Assembly (NCBI GenBank): GCA_019188255.1
Contig: JAETXT010000003.1
Coordinates: 558,001-622,000 of the forward strand
Origin: Verticillium longisporum
Lineage: Eukaryota > Ascomycota > Sordariomycetes > Glomerellales > Plectosphaerellaceae
Length of the DNA stretch: 64,000 bases
Direction of reading: 5' to 3'
The position numbers were made by a program, and so were the translations under genes. The notes under the pieces were generated by a model that was not told where the DNA came from, ran no database searches, and was given only the letters and a program-made list of their open reading frames with translations. Below are positions 37,630 to 49,063 of this stretch, in pieces; within the stretch, counting starts at the first letter, position 1, and every line of letters begins with the position of its first letter.

Positions 37630-38507
37630 ATGGCGAAAGAGCGGAACTTCAATCCAGTCCAGGCCCAGCGCAAGGCCGACAAGGCCAAGGCTATCAAGAA
37701 AGGTGTGATTATGTCCCCCAACGACAACAAACGAACCTTGAAAGCTCACACGTCACAGGAAAGTCAGAGGTCCAGAACCGTCGGAACGAAAAACTTGCGC
37801 GCCGCAACCCCGACCGCATCCAGAAACAGATTGATGACCTCAAAGCCATCACCACCAATGGCGCCAAGCTATCTCGCCACGAGGAGCAGGTCCTCGAAGG
37901 TCTCGAAAAGGAACTTCGCGCAGTGAAAAAGGCGCGAGAAGCCATGGGAGACGCTGCTCCTTCTTTCGGTCGAGGCTTTTCAGGACGCGATCATACAGGT
38001 CCGGGAGGCGGTGTTCTGGGCAAGAGGCGGCGTGGCACGGAAGCTGCTTCAAGTGACGACGACGACGACGACGATGTGCCAGAGGACGTCAGGCGCATAC
38101 CTATGCCGCGAGATACGCCGCCTCCGATTCCCAAGGATGTCATGGATGCTTGGTGGGCGCGGCGACGTGCGCGGCGGCAAGCAGATCGACAGGAGGACGA
38201 AGGGGCAGATTCACAGCCACGGAAAGCAGGAAGACAGACATCACCAAACGAAGCGCCTGCCGTGGCAGCAAGAACGGTATACGAAGCGAAACCGGTCGTT
38301 CGCAATCTCCAAAAGGAGGCCGTTTCGGCCTTCGTGCCCAGTGTCGTCAGAGCAAAACTGGACAAGAGCAAAGGGCGGGGTGGGCTGATGGAGCCAGAAG
38401 AAGCCAGTCAGCTGGAGAAAGAGGGCTACTTAAGACCTCGAATAGAGCAGGGTGACTCTGCGTCGCACAAAGCAACTGTAGAAGACGCAGCGGATGACGA
38501 AGGCTGA
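37630..38507 (+). CDS. WBP11-type pre-mRNA splicing protein
   Basis: Intact, two exons (37630-37702 and 37759-38507; the 56 nt intron has donor GTGTGA), 273 residues. The N-terminus MAKERNFNPVQAQRKADKA-KAIKKGKSEVQNRRNEKLARRNPD is the WBP11/Wbp11 family signature, basic and helical. A second helix follows (QKQIDDLKAIT, LEGLEKELRAVKKAREAM), then a Gly-rich segment, an acidic run of seven Asp, and PPPIPKDV, a proline stretch of the type that binds WW domains. The tail has FVPSVVRAKL, close to the conserved C-terminal block of the family. WBP11 proteins act in the nucleus with spliceosomal components and protein phosphatase 1. No frame break. Family assignment is strong; the precise role is inferred from relatives. 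Confidence 0.9.
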
Positions 38508-41170
38508 TAAAAGGCAAGGACAGAGGCTCCTACAAGAGTTGGTAATGTGACAGAACAGAACCTCACAATGTTACTCTAACATCCTGAATGGTATTCCATG
38601 ATTTCCTCTCGAGGTTGATATGTTCCATGTCGATAATAATAGAATGTGGGTCTCGCTGAGCGTCGTCCAGAGGCTAGATTGGAACCTGTCCACCAGACCC
38701 CCAGGCCTCGTCGATGAAGTTACTTACCTGTAGTGTAGAAGGGCATGGTATGCGCCAGTGCTCGTGTCTCTCATGCGAAGCTACCAAGCCAAAGCTGGAA
38801 AAAGATCGAAACACGGCCTAAGGACTTGAAACATCAATCATGTAAACGATCAGTGTTGTCGAAGGCATGCGCTGTCGCGAGCTCTGCGTATCTTTTGGAA
38901 ATTGGGAAACAGATCAGGCAATCTTCAAAGGGGCAGTTGGGAGTCTCCTATGAAGCACGACCGACCCACCAAAGACACGGAGCTGAGCCCGTCTGAGCGT
39001 TCGTTGTGATTGGCCAGATCCACTTCATACTCCTGCTACTGTCACCCCAGGTCCCTCTTCTTCCATCCAACACACAATCCCCTCGTCGACTATTGGAGAA
39101 CGACATCGATGACAGTTTCGTCGTCATCGTTCCCCTTCCATGGTTTGCTACGATGTTACTACGGTCAAGGGCTCTACCTACACATTCGCTGCGACCGTCT
39201 CGGATGGCCGTGAACTCGAACTTGGGATCGCCACCGTTATACAACTGTCGCAACAGTCCTCGTCGGCTTCTTCGTCAGTCTAATTGGTTGCGATCGATTA
39301 TTTGATTCATTTCCCTTGCCTGCGGCCTCTAGCATCGCCGCGAGCTTTCGATCTCAACACCTTCCTCGCAGTTTCCTCCAGCGATACCACCATGACATCC
39401 AGTGCGATGGCCCCCTCCCCAATCCACATGGTTCCGAAATCAAGCTCCGCAAATTCGTTGACAAAGTTGGCCTCCCGGCCACCCGTCTGACGATGTTCTG
39501 CTTTCGATACCTTGGCTTTTTCAGCAAATTGCAGCGCCGCAATCTTCCGCTATGCTGGTGTACAGCGAAGCACTTTCAGCATGTTGCTAGCAAGATAACC
39601 CAGCTTGTTCGTTGCCCACAGGCAGTCAGCCGTGCCGCCGATCGAGTCTCATCTCGTTGTCTAATCTATCAAGGGCGTCCGAACGTCAAGAATCTCCAGA
39701 AGACCTCGGCTGTGTGCCGGACACTTGGTCCGGGAGGAAATGCGCTTTGGTTCACGACTGCTCACATTCGACCATTCTCGACGTCCGCCGAAACAGAATT
39801 TCGAGTACGACTGATACTCCACAGACATGTTCTCGGGAACTCAAGTTGTCAGACCAAGGATAACGCGTGCTTGACTATAAGCTGCGGTGCCTCTGGCCTC
39901 TCTGCGCAACGTTCGACATCCTTAACACAACTTCCGCAATGCCTTCGTGGCATGATCGACAAGACAAATCAGGCATGTCTACCCACAAGCCACATTGTCT
40001 TGCGGTGCCAGAGGAGACCTTAGCCTAGCCAGCACCTATCCCTTCATGTTTACCGTCAACTGCTAAGACCCGACGGGCAGCGAACCGATAACGAAGACGA
40101 CAACAGGTGCAAACCTGGGCTCCACAGTATCGTTGGGAGAATGGCACCAGAACAGCGCCGTTCTAGGAAGTCCCTTCCTCATTGAACCCATGAGCAAGCA
40201 TCGACACAACGAAGACCAGAGCATAGAATTGGGAGTACCTCAGCAATGTTGTGGGCTGCTGGGTCGTGGATTGACTGGCATCAAATCACCAAAAACCCAC
40301 TACGTAACCTGAGATTACACTCATGAGACGGACAATCCAGTGGTAGGTGTTTCCCGAACAACATCATCTTAAGACGACGCATTCAATCTTGAGACAAAGA
40401 CAAAATGGCTATACAAATTGACTAACTCTTTAATAGATTGTCTAGTCGGCATGTTACCGTCGAACCCACCCACATCAGAATTGGCGAACGGGGCAGCAGC
40501 CCGCCCCTTCGCCAACTGGGCTGTGCCATCATGTTTGAGTCCAAGCCCCTCAATATGCTTCGGAGCGGGTTCCGCCACCGCGGCTCTTTTTCGACAGCCA
40601 CCCTGCGTTGGTAAATTACCCCGTCATCATGGCGACTGAGTGACGCACCGAACCTTGCCGGCTTCAGTCCACCTCAGTCATGTGACATATGCAGCTCTAC
40701 AGCTGTCCGGATGGTTTCCCCCGATTCCATGCGGAATCCAGACGCGGCGGTTTATACTGGGAGAAAAGCCATGTACGGTCTCTAGCTGTCCCGTTTGCGC
40801 CTCCAGTTGAAGTAAAGCTACGGCCCCACAGCTTGAACGCTCTCATACGGAGAAAGTTTCTGTGTCAGGAAGCGCAATCTGCCTCGCCGGTAACTGAGCC
40901 ATGTCAGCTATAACACGTTTGGTGTTGCTGTATGTTGTTCAAAGCCCTTTTGACGATGTGCATGGGCTCTTTGCCCCTCATACTGGACCAGTCAATGCGG
41001 GGCCAGCACGCAGTCTCTTATTGGCCACCGATGGGATAAGAGCAGCGAGCCTGAGAAACAGCTTTGGACCACCCATCACCGCGCCCAAACCCACGTCTCA
41101 TACCGGGCCAGTCGCTTTAACGAGGTCTGACTGTAACGGAAAACACCGTCGACATTCCCCGCAAGCGACC
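38508..41170. other. Gene-poor region between WBP11-like gene and Zn2Cys6 gene
   Basis: 2.66 kb. The largest frame (39316-40023, 235 codons on +) has no recognisable domain. In another frame a Thr/Ser/Val-rich stretch (39140-39283, MVCYDVTTVKGSTYTFAATV) looks like a fragment of a secreted protein but ends at a stop. I see no complete gene. The region just before 41171 should carry the promoter of the Zn2Cys6 gene. Confidence 0.5.
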
Positions 41171-42016
41171 ATGAAGCCCTACCGCGAGCTTCTGCCTGCG
41201 AACGCGAGCTTTGCGGACGATGCCGACCCAGCAGAGGCGTCATCTACTTCCTCCATCTCGAGTAGCAAGAAGCGTGCTCCGCAGACCAAGGTGGCATGTT
41301 CTGCCTGCCGCCGCAAGCGAACGAAGTGCGATGGCCGTCGACCTGTATGCTCGACCTGCGCCGCCACGACTCGCCGGCCGGCTGAGGAATGTGAGTATGA
41401 TGTCGACCCTGACCTTACTCGAACAGCTGCTCTCAAGAAGAAGAACAGCGACCTGCTTCGCCGTAGCCGTCTCTTGGAGCAGCTCTTCCATCTACTGACT
41501 CTACGCACCGAAGATGAGTCAATCGCAATCATTCGCCGAATGCGTACGACCAATCTGGACGAGGATATTGAAAACCTGATCAGCTTCATCAAGAGCGGTG
41601 ATTTGCTCATGATGTTTCACTCTGCAGAGTCTGGTTCCAAAGACGTCGAAGCCGTCAACCCTACCGCTGCTGGAGACGTGGACTCCGGCGCAGCACGAAC
41701 CTCGTCCGACGAAGCTACTGCACTGCTTGAGACTTTGTGAGCAGTTTTCCCCGGCGCATTCGGCTCACACGCTTCTATTTACTGATCAGGGCACCCCAGA
41801 TTTGCCTCTATAGCAAAACTTGATCAGCACTCGCGAGCGTCTGTCCTCTCGAGGCTCAGGTCACGTATCAATGAGCTCGACGCCGAGACTGGGCTAGAAC
41901 AGTCAGCAACGAACGAACTGGAATCTCCATCTTTAGACACCACGCAGTCTTTGGTATCAGAAATTGAAACTGCAGTGCAACACACAGAGACAACTCCAGC
42001 GGCACCACGAAGGTGA
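41171..42016 (+). CDS. Short Zn(II)2Cys6 transcription factor
   Basis: The exons are 41171-41736 and 41800-42016; the 63 nt intron (GTGAGC..CCCCAG) extends an otherwise premature end into a second well-formed exon, giving 260 residues. The binuclear cluster is complete: ACSACRRKRTKCDGRRPVCSTC and, after a Thr/Arg loop, ECEYD. A basic linker and short coiled coil follow (ALKKKNSDLLRRSRLLEQLF). Next comes the block IIRRMRTTNLDEDIENLISFIKSGDLL, found in many Hypocrealean regulators, and then an Ala/Glu-rich tail (SRLRSRINELDAETGLEQ). The fungal middle-homology domain is absent, so this is either a naturally short regulator or a truncated one. An in-frame extension upstream to 40901 has no family features, so I chose the Met at 41171. 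The next gene, on the same strand 1.2 kb away, is an MFS transporter and a possible target. Confidence 0.8.
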
Positions 42017-43250
42017 AGGGCAACCAACTATATCCGTTAAAACCGACAGTCCAATGCCGGTCCGATGGGGCGACCCGGTGTCTCCCCCCTTTCGGAGGCA
42101 TAGATATGCGCGCAAGACTAGATGCATGACGGTTGAAGACAATCCACTGGCCAATCATCATTCTTTCGCAACGTCCAACCATAAGTAACTCGGCACCGGC
42201 AGAGAGCGAGAGGAGGAGCATGCGACAAGACACTGGAATGGCATTGCAAGATGCTATGTGGGGTTGCCGCAGGCATGGTTCGCTGGGTTTGCCCCACGAG
42301 ACAACGACTGAGATTGTCCGCCGATGTCTCGAGTATCACGTCAGCCAGCTTCTCAGCCCATTGAGCGTGCAGCATCAAGCGTAACACTGCGGCTGGATCA
42401 GTTCTTTCTCGTGGGAGGGCAGGATTCAAGCCATTAAGATGCGAATACGTAGGAAACCATCTGGGCATAATTAGGGATATTTCAACGGGCTAGCAGCGCA
42501 GGGCATCTGCGCAGCTGGTCGACAATCACCACGCGGGCTGTCAACAACGATGGTTCTTTCAGTCAACGCATATTACACACAACAAAAGCACCCATGTGAG
42601 GCGAACGTAGTGTTGTCACCTGGCAGAACATCATGGATGGTAAACTGAGCGAGCAATCAGATAGCCGGAAGGTGACAAGTTCCGAACAAGGGCTTGAGGT
42701 TCAAGTAGCGTCATCAATAGCCCACGTTTGGATGGTTGGCGGAACAGCCCGATTGGACACGGCACGCCGTAATCGAGGTTCCGCAGGAGGAACTCAGAAG
42801 AGGGGAAACGCCATCATTACCCTGGTGATCCAGGCCATGCCGTCCGGTAGCTTTCTAGTCAAATGCACCCCGGCCGGGGCGGATCGTCCTCCCCAGGCCT
42901 GGCCCAAGAGCATCGGATTTAGTGCGGATGCCGGGTGAATTTGGAGAAAGGGAGGGAGGGGGAGAGGTAGGAGGGGTGGAAAAGCCGCTTAGCCAGAGCG
43001 TTCGCCCGCCGGTAGACCCTCCTTACCCATGTCGGCCTGAACCGTCCGCACCGCCGGTAGGTTCATCTACATATATACCCATCGGTCGAAACATGTGGTG
43101 CAACAATGGACCGGTCTGGTTGTCTGTCTGCTGCTGCTCGGTGATAACTGACGGCTTTTTGAGCGTCTAGACCAACAAATAAGCTTTGATTCACGGAGCA
43201 GAAAATCTGCCACTTTTGCCATACGACCCCTTGAACCGTCAAGAGGCGGA
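42017..43250. other. Intergenic region upstream of the MFS transporter
   Basis: 1.23 kb with no recognised gene. A TATA-like element (CATATATACC, about 43070-43079) stands roughly 170 bp before the first candidate transporter start. Short frames at 42133-42384 and 42633-42938 are not supported. Confidence 0.5.
43070..43079 (+). promoter_or_regulatory. TATA-like element upstream of the MFS transporter
   Basis: CATATATACC lies about 170-220 bp upstream of the two candidate start codons (43251 and 43296). Position and sequence fit a TATA box; there is no other support. Confidence 0.3.
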
Positions 43251-44811
43251 ATGCGTATTCGGCTGGAGGTCGCTGACGATGCCATCTCGGAGAACATGAC
43301 GACGCAAACAACGGCGTATGGCAACATGACTGCTGTCCCTACGATAAGAGAAGAAGTGAGTAAAGAAACACCGTCATCGCCAAGCAGGGGACGTGCGGAC
43401 TTGACGTCAGACCATTCGGTCACCGCCGACGAAGAAAGAGATATCATCGGGGACCCTGAGGGGCCAGACGAAGAGGGGTTCCCCGAGGGCGGTTTACAGG
43501 CATGGCTTGTTGTACTGGGCTCTTGGTTGGCACTCTTTTCGAGTCTCGGGCTGATGAACAGTCTCGCCGTGTTCCACAATTACATCGGCACGCATCAGCT
43601 GGCGAGCTACTCGCACGGCACCGTCGGCTGGATCTTTTCCGTACACACCTGGCTCTGTTTCGGCGGCGGTCTCTTCATCGGACCACTCTTCGACAAGTAT
43701 GGCCCTCGCTGGTTGATTCTGTCTGGGACGGTATGTCTGGTGGTGGCCGTCATGCTGCTCAGTATTTGTACTGGTTGGTCTTTCTGGTCGTGTCATGATA
43801 CCCGCCCCTCTCCCTCCCCCTCTCATCCGCCGCCGCCGCTTTCCAGTGCCCCTGTCGGCTTGGCATCGAGCCACTTCGGCTGCTGACTTACTTACTCGCG
43901 TAGAATACTGGCATTTCATGCTTGCCTTTGGCGTCCTGAACGGGCTTGGGGCGTCGCTCCTCTTTATACCTTCGATCGCGGCAGTTGGCCATTGGTTCAA
44001 GGAGCGGCGCGGGCTGGCGACGGGCGTGGCGTCGTCCGGGGGGTCAATCGGTGGGATCGTATTCCCGCTGGCGCTCAATGGGCTCTTGGACAGGCTGGGC
44101 TGGGCGTGGACGATCCGCACAATCGGCTTCATCTGCCTGGTGCTCTGCGGCACGGCGAATTTGCTGATCCGGTCGAGGTTGCGGCCGGCGCTCAACGCGA
44201 CTGCGCGCCCCGACTTCCGCATACTGCGAGACACGGCGTTCGCACTGACGACGGTGGGAATATTTCTGCTAGAACTCGCGCTCTTCATTCCGATCACGTA
44301 CATCTCCAGCTACATGGTGCACGAGGGTTTCAGTACAGACCAGGCGTACCAGATCCTGGCCATCCTCAATGCGGCAAGCGTTTTCGGCCGAGTGCTGGCG
44401 GGTTGGTGGGGGGACGCGTTCGGGCCGTTCAACTCGAATGTGCTCGCCGTCGTGCTCAGTATCGTCGCCTGCCTGGGGGTCTGGCTGCCGGCGGGCTCGA
44501 CGCTCGGCGGCATCGTGGTGTTTGCGGTGCTCTTCGGCTTCGCCAGCGGCAACAACATCAGCATCAGCCCTGTGTGCATCGGGCGGCTGTGCAAGACGCA
44601 GAACTACGGACGCTACTATGCGACGACGTATACGCTGGTGGCATTTGCGTGTCTCATTGGCATCCCCATTGGCGGGGAGATCATCACGGCGACGGACGGG
44701 GAGTACTGGGGGTTGAAAATCTTCACGGGGGCCATATACTGCACGTCTCTGCTGGCGCTCTGGGCGGCCAAGGTGGTGTGCGTCGGGTGGCGGGTGCTGG
44801 CGGTCTTCTGA
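43251..44811 (+). CDS. MFS transporter, monocarboxylate-porter (MCT/SLC16) type
   Basis: Two exons, 43251-43773 and 43904-44811, with a 130 nt intron (GTTGGT..GCGTAG) joining LLSICT to EYWHFMLAFG; 476 residues, intact. A charged N-terminal tail of about 75 residues precedes the signature FPEGGLQAWLVVLGSWLALF of fungal monocarboxylate permeases. About twelve membrane segments follow, with GHWFKERRGLATGVASSGGSIGG after TM4 and RLGWAWTIRTIGF, both classic for this family. Cargo is probably a small organic acid, riboflavin or a similar monocarboxylate, but cannot be read from sequence. The Met at 43296 (MTTQTTAYG) may be the real start. GC at third positions is high, unlike the upstream spacer. 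The Zn2Cys6 gene lies 1.2 kb upstream on the same strand. Confidence 0.9.
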
Positions 44812-45512
44812 GTCGGGCGGTACTACGCTGTCAGGTACCAAGATGGAACATGATCTGACAATTGTACCTGATGCTGGGCTGCTGGCTTGTCTGTCCTACG
44901 TGTCGAACGAGCCCTCTCGGACGTGCCCAAATGTCCGGCGCAGAATCTGTCCCGGGAAAGTGGGCCCCGGTGGAGCTGACGAACGGGGTCGAGCACGGTC
45001 CATGTCGGCCCGGGCTTTAAGGGAAAGAGCTCCCGTCCTCCGAGCCTGCCTCACTCAATCTCACCTCCCCCTGCACCTGCCTGCGCCCGCATCTCGACCT
45101 CGACTGGCGCCTGATGCCGCGCCTGCCCTGAACGCACACCCGGATTGATCACGTGAGTTGACAGCCCTGTTTCGTCTTGTCTTGTCTTGTCCTTGCATCT
45201 TGGTTGTTCTGCTTCGGCCTCTCGTCCGCACATGCCGGCGGGGCCGAGGTCTGAAACCAGTCTTATGGCATTATTCCCGCACACACACGACTTGCCATGC
45301 CTGCACAATGACATCTTGCATTATAGGAGGGGTCCGAGGAATGCCTTCAACGGGATGGCACTCATTACAGCCTTGTGCTTCAAGCCATCTCTTCGTCTGT
45401 TTCGCGTCTACCTACATGCGCCCTTGCTAATGACAGCCTCAGACAAGACATACGATATACGCTCCAACAGCACTCACGCCAGTTTCTCCGGGTCTCAAGC
45501 AGAGCCTCCACC
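44812..45512. other. Intergenic region with probable 5' UTR intron of the PPCS gene
   Basis: Contains the MFS 3' UTR and the promoter of the PPCS gene, a (TCTTG)n tract at 45174-45192, and a good candidate 5' UTR intron: donor GTGAGT at 45153 and acceptor CCTCAG ending at 45442, with a GCTAATGAC branch site just before it. Confidence 0.45.
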
Positions 45513-46730
45513 ATGTCGAACGGCGCGCAAGTAGAGGATCACTACTTCTCTGCCAACCCGCCACCAAAGGCCCTTGCTAAACATGTGGCCCAGGCGAGCG
45601 CCTTTCTGGACCATCAAGTCGCCTCGAACCGCCCTGTTGTCCTCATCACCTCGGGCGGCACAACCGGGCCCCTAGAGCGCAACACGGTCCGCTTCATCGA
45701 CAACTTCAGTGCCGGCACTCGCGGCGCCACCTCAGCCGAGTACTTCCTCGAGGCCGGGTACGGCGTCATTTTCCTGCATCGCGAATTCAGCCTCCAACCC
45801 TACAGCCGCCACTACTCACACGCCACGGACTGCTTCCTTGACTTCCTCCAGGAGAGCCCCGACGGAAGCGTTGTCGCCAACAGCGCCCACCAGGAGAAGA
45901 TGCACGCCGTCCCCCGCAAGCACAACACAGCGCACGCCGCCAACGCGAGGCTCGCCATCCCCTTTGACACCTTTGCCGACTACCTCCACCAGCTGCGCGC
46001 CATCTCCCGGCTCATGCGCCCTCTGGGCCCCCGTGGCCTGCTCTACCTCGCCGCCGCCGCCTCTGACTTTTTCGTGCCGCCCGAGCGCATGGCCGAGCAC
46101 AAGATTCAGTCCACGACGGCCACCGACAGTCTCCAACCCCCAGCCCCAGGCAATGTGCAACAGAAAGCGCAGCCGCAGAAAAAGAAGACGGACGAGGCAG
46201 ACAACGAGGAGACGTTTGACAATTTCGACTCGTATCCCAAGGTGCCCCGCGCCAAGCGCCTCGTCATCGACCTTGACCCGGTCCCCAAGTTCCTCAAGAA
46301 CCTCGTCGACGGCTGGGCCCCGGCCCAGATGATCGTCAGCTTCAAGCTGGAGACGGACCCCGCCATCCTCGTCCACAAGGCCCGCTACAGCCTCGACCGC
46401 TACCAGCACCATCTCGTCATCGGGAACCTGCTGTCGACACGCAAGTGGGAGGTCGTCTTTGTGAGCCCCGGCCGTCCGGACCACTGGGTGCGCGTGCCGA
46501 GCGCCGCGCGCGAGGCCGCGAGTCACCGCCGCGATGCGGGCGCCGCGGCAGCAGGTCAGCAGGGGCAGACACAGGCGCAGGCGCAAGCGGATGAGCACGT
46601 CGATGAGAAGCCCATGGACCCGGCGTGGCTGCCCGAGGGCGAGCCCGAGGTGGAGATTGAAAGCCTCATCATCCCGGCGGTCGAGGCGTTGCATCTGGAG
46701 CACATCAAGGCGAGCGCGGCTAGCAAATAG
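45513..46730 (+). CDS. CAB2: Phosphopantothenate-cysteine ligase (PPCS)
   Basis: Second step of coenzyme A synthesis from 4'-phosphopantothenate: ligates cysteine to give 4'-phosphopantothenoylcysteine, with ATP in the eukaryotic enzymes. Intact single exon, 405 residues. I chose the ATG at 45513 because its context is CCACCATG and the upstream in-frame extension is not conserved in character. The Rossmann-like start VLITSGGTTGPLERNTVRFIDNFS is the PPCS nucleotide-binding signature. YLAAAASDFFVPP and EHKIQS carry further conserved blocks, and LVIDLDPVPKFLKNLV with IVSFKLETD complete the core. A Gln/Ala-rich insert (about residues 337-365) and a Lys/Gln-rich insert (about 215-235) are lineage-specific. 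Yeast Cab2 is the counterpart. It supplies CoA; the acetyl-CoA transporter gene converges on it 0.5 kb downstream, which may be coincidence. Confidence 0.93.
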   Translation: MSNGAQVEDHYFSANPPPKALAKHVAQASAFLDHQVASNRPVVLITSGGTTGPLERNTVRFIDNFSAGTRGATSAEYFLEAGYGVIFLHREFSLQPYSRHYSHATDCFLDFLQESPDGSVVANSAHQEKMHAVPRKHNTAHAANARLAIPFDTFADYLHQLRAISRLMRPLGPRGLLYLAAAASDFFVPPERMAEHKIQSTTATDSLQPPAPGNVQQKAQPQKKKTDEADNEETFDNFDSYPKVPRAKRLVIDLDPVPKFLKNLVDGWAPAQMIVSFKLETDPAILVHKARYSLDRYQHHLVIGNLLSTRKWEVVFVSPGRPDHWVRVPSAAREAASHRRDAGAAAAGQQGQTQAQAQADEHVDEKPMDPAWLPEGEPEVEIESLIIPAVEALHLEHIKASAASK

Positions 46731-47232
46731 ACATGGACGGCAGTGTGGGCTGTGAAAAGGTGATTCATCAGACCATTGGCGTCACGGGTGTTACTGAAAA
46801 TGGACAGTCGAGTATCTGTGGGTGGCGGCGGTGGCCATGACTCTGGCACCAATGCAGCGAGGGACCTCTCGATGGGTTGGCCTTGGAGGTGTCCATGTCG
46901 GGGACACCAGCCCATCACAACAGACTCGACACTGGAGTCCTGTTGGAGATTGTGGGTGAACTAAAAGAGACACACCAAGTTGATGCTCCATTTTGCCGTT
47001 GATGAGGATTTTACTGCTGCACGACTTAACCGGTGTTTGAAAAGATACAAACATCAGACGAAAATAAACGAACGTAACAACACCACGCAACGAAGAGTCC
47101 CATCACTTTGAAAAGTATTGATACACAGTTCATTCTTCATCGACGTATACAATCGCCTAATGTGCATGCCATTCCAGAAGAAAGGTCTATTTACTATCCT
47201 CTCACCGCGCTCCCGACAGAGACGCAGCGCCT
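46731..47232. other. Convergent intergenic region between PPCS and acetyl-CoA transporter genes
   Basis: 502 bp, A/T-richer than its neighbours near 46970-47130, holding both 3' UTRs. No gene seen. Confidence 0.6.
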
Positions 47233-49063
47233 CTACGGCTTCATGTTCGTGGGCGCTAACCGCCAGGCTCGCATGGGTAAGGACTGCAGGTGCAGCACGC
47301 GGGGGCGGATGTACAGGAGGAAGGTCAACAGGCCGAGGGCGACACAGATGACGTTGACAATGTAGTAGCCGTCCTGGACCATGGTGCAGGTGCCGCCGCC
47401 CTTGACGCAGCGCTCCTTGTCAGCCTGCAGCGAGCAGGAGAAGGGGCTCGTGACGACGGGGCCCTTGAGGGCATCGAGGTTCGGGGCGTTGCCCGGGTGG
47501 CAGGTCGCCACGGTGAAGTAGTCGACGAGGCGGAGGACGAAGAAGCGGGGGAACGTGCCGCCGAGATTGCACACCCTGCAGACAAGTTAGCGTAATGAAC
47601 GGGGGATCAAGGCATGATGAGGCGGAGAATAGAGGAGGCAGACGTACGTGGCCAGCAGGGTCATGTAGGTGCCGCCAATGGCAGGGTCTGAGACGCGTGC
47701 GTGGAAGGCCGAGACGGCGACAAACATGACCGTGTTGGTAAAGGTGGACCAGATGTGCTCGGCAATGACCACGAGCATGTACAAGCCCGTGACACCGCCG
47801 GCGGGGAAGATGGCGACGGTGATCTGGGCTAGCACCGCGGCAGCGAGACGTCCGACAAAGGCCCAACACCAGAGGCGCATGGGCGTGTATCTCTGAGACC
47901 AGTTACCGGCGTAGTAGCCGAGGACAATCTCAAAGGGAAGTCAATGAGGACCGTCAGGGCCATGTTCTCCTGCCCGAAGCCCTTGTCAATCAGCTTGAGG
48001 TTGGTGACGGCGTCGTTGGCCTGGAAGCCAATCTTGGCGATGAGGTGGACGACGATGATGGTCTGAATGTTCTTCAGCTTGAGGACGCCCCACATGATCT
48101 GGTAGACGTCCCAGATGCCGTCCTCGTTGCGCGTCTTCTCCTCGCGCTTGAAGAGAGCGAGACCGATCGTGATGGCGAGGTAGGCCCAGCCCCAGAAGGT
48201 GAGGTAGCCGCTGAGAGACATGAGACCGGTGTCGAGGGGGTGCTGCGGAAGTAGCGGTTGGCAAAGTCCTTGGAGTTGAAGGCGAGGAAGACGGTGTAGG
48301 ACATGAAGTGGCCGGCCGTGAGGCCGACAGTCTGGGCAGTCGAGGCGTAGGAGACGTTGCCGGGCGTGAGAAGGGTCAGGGCCCAGCCGTCGACGGCGAT
48401 GTCCTGGGTGGCGCACATGAGAACGAGAAAGAACCACCAGCCGGTGAAGGTCCAGACGGTGGGACCGCCGGGCTTGCCCGTCGTGGCCATCATGTTCTCG
48501 ACGGTCGATCCGAGCCAGAGCATGCCAATGCCCGACAGCATCTGGATGGGCAGGATCCAGCTCTTCCTCCTGCCAAAGCTCGGGCTCCACACGGCGTCGA
48601 TGATGGGGCTCCAAAAGAGCTTGAGGGAGTATGGGTACGAGGCGAGACTGAAGATTCCGATTTCGCTGTAGGACATGTGGTCCTTCATGAGGAAGGGGAC
48701 AGAACCGCCGGCAAGACCCATGGGGATGCCCTGCAGGAAATATAGGAGGACCAGGAGCAGAAAGTTCTTCTGGTCCTGGATGGGGAGCTCGAAGAAGCCA
48801 TGGTTGTTCGCCGTGGGCGTCTTGGGAACGGGCTCGTCGAGGGTGAAGGTGTCGCGCGACATGAGGTTTGCCGTGACCGAGTCGGAGCCGGGCGTCGAGG
48901 CTTTGCGACGGAATTCAACATTATTTTGGTTCATGGTGGTGGTGGAGGCGGCGGCGGCGTTAGCGTTGTTGCCTTTGCCGTTGGAGGTGGCAGTCGTCGA
49001 GACGGAGAGCTCGGGTGGCCTTTTGTCTTTGGGCGATTTGTTTCGGCGGGTGCGGACGCTCAT
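47233..49063 (-). CDS. Acetyl-CoA transporter AT-1 (SLC33A1 family) (two one-base deletions)
   Basis: Membrane protein of the ER that imports acetyl-CoA in exchange for CoA. The exons are 49063-47648 and 47575-47233; the 72 nt intron joins TLLAT to VCNLGGTFPRFF. After correction it has 587 codons. A Ser/Asn-rich N-terminus of about 95 residues precedes about eleven membrane helices. Family blocks include LVLLYFLQGIPMGLAGGSVPFL, SYSEIGIFSLASYPYSLKLFWSPIIDAVW, GRRKSWILP, TQDIAVDGWAL, NVSYASTAQTVGLTAGHF and the loop ending FSCSLQADKERCVKGGGTC. A C-run at 48236-48240 and another at 47935-47937 are each one base short: YFRSTP/LDTGLMSLSGYL and VLIDFP/FEIVLGYYAG are in successive frames. Both repairs restore conserved family sequence, so I treat this as one functional gene. 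Divergent from the CENP-O gene. Confidence 0.92.

Noticed and set aside
39316..40023. 235-codon plus-strand frame
   Set aside because: No motif, mixed composition and poor codon bias; not enough to call a gene.
45816..46703. 295-codon minus-strand frame over the PPCS gene
   Set aside because: Shadow of the PPCS exon, whose sense frame matches the family from end to end.
22692..48240. Programmed ribosomal frameshifting
   Set aside because: Nine sites in unrelated genes, no slippery heptamer or pseudoknot pattern that I could see, and all in the same direction in homopolymers; sequence error fits better.
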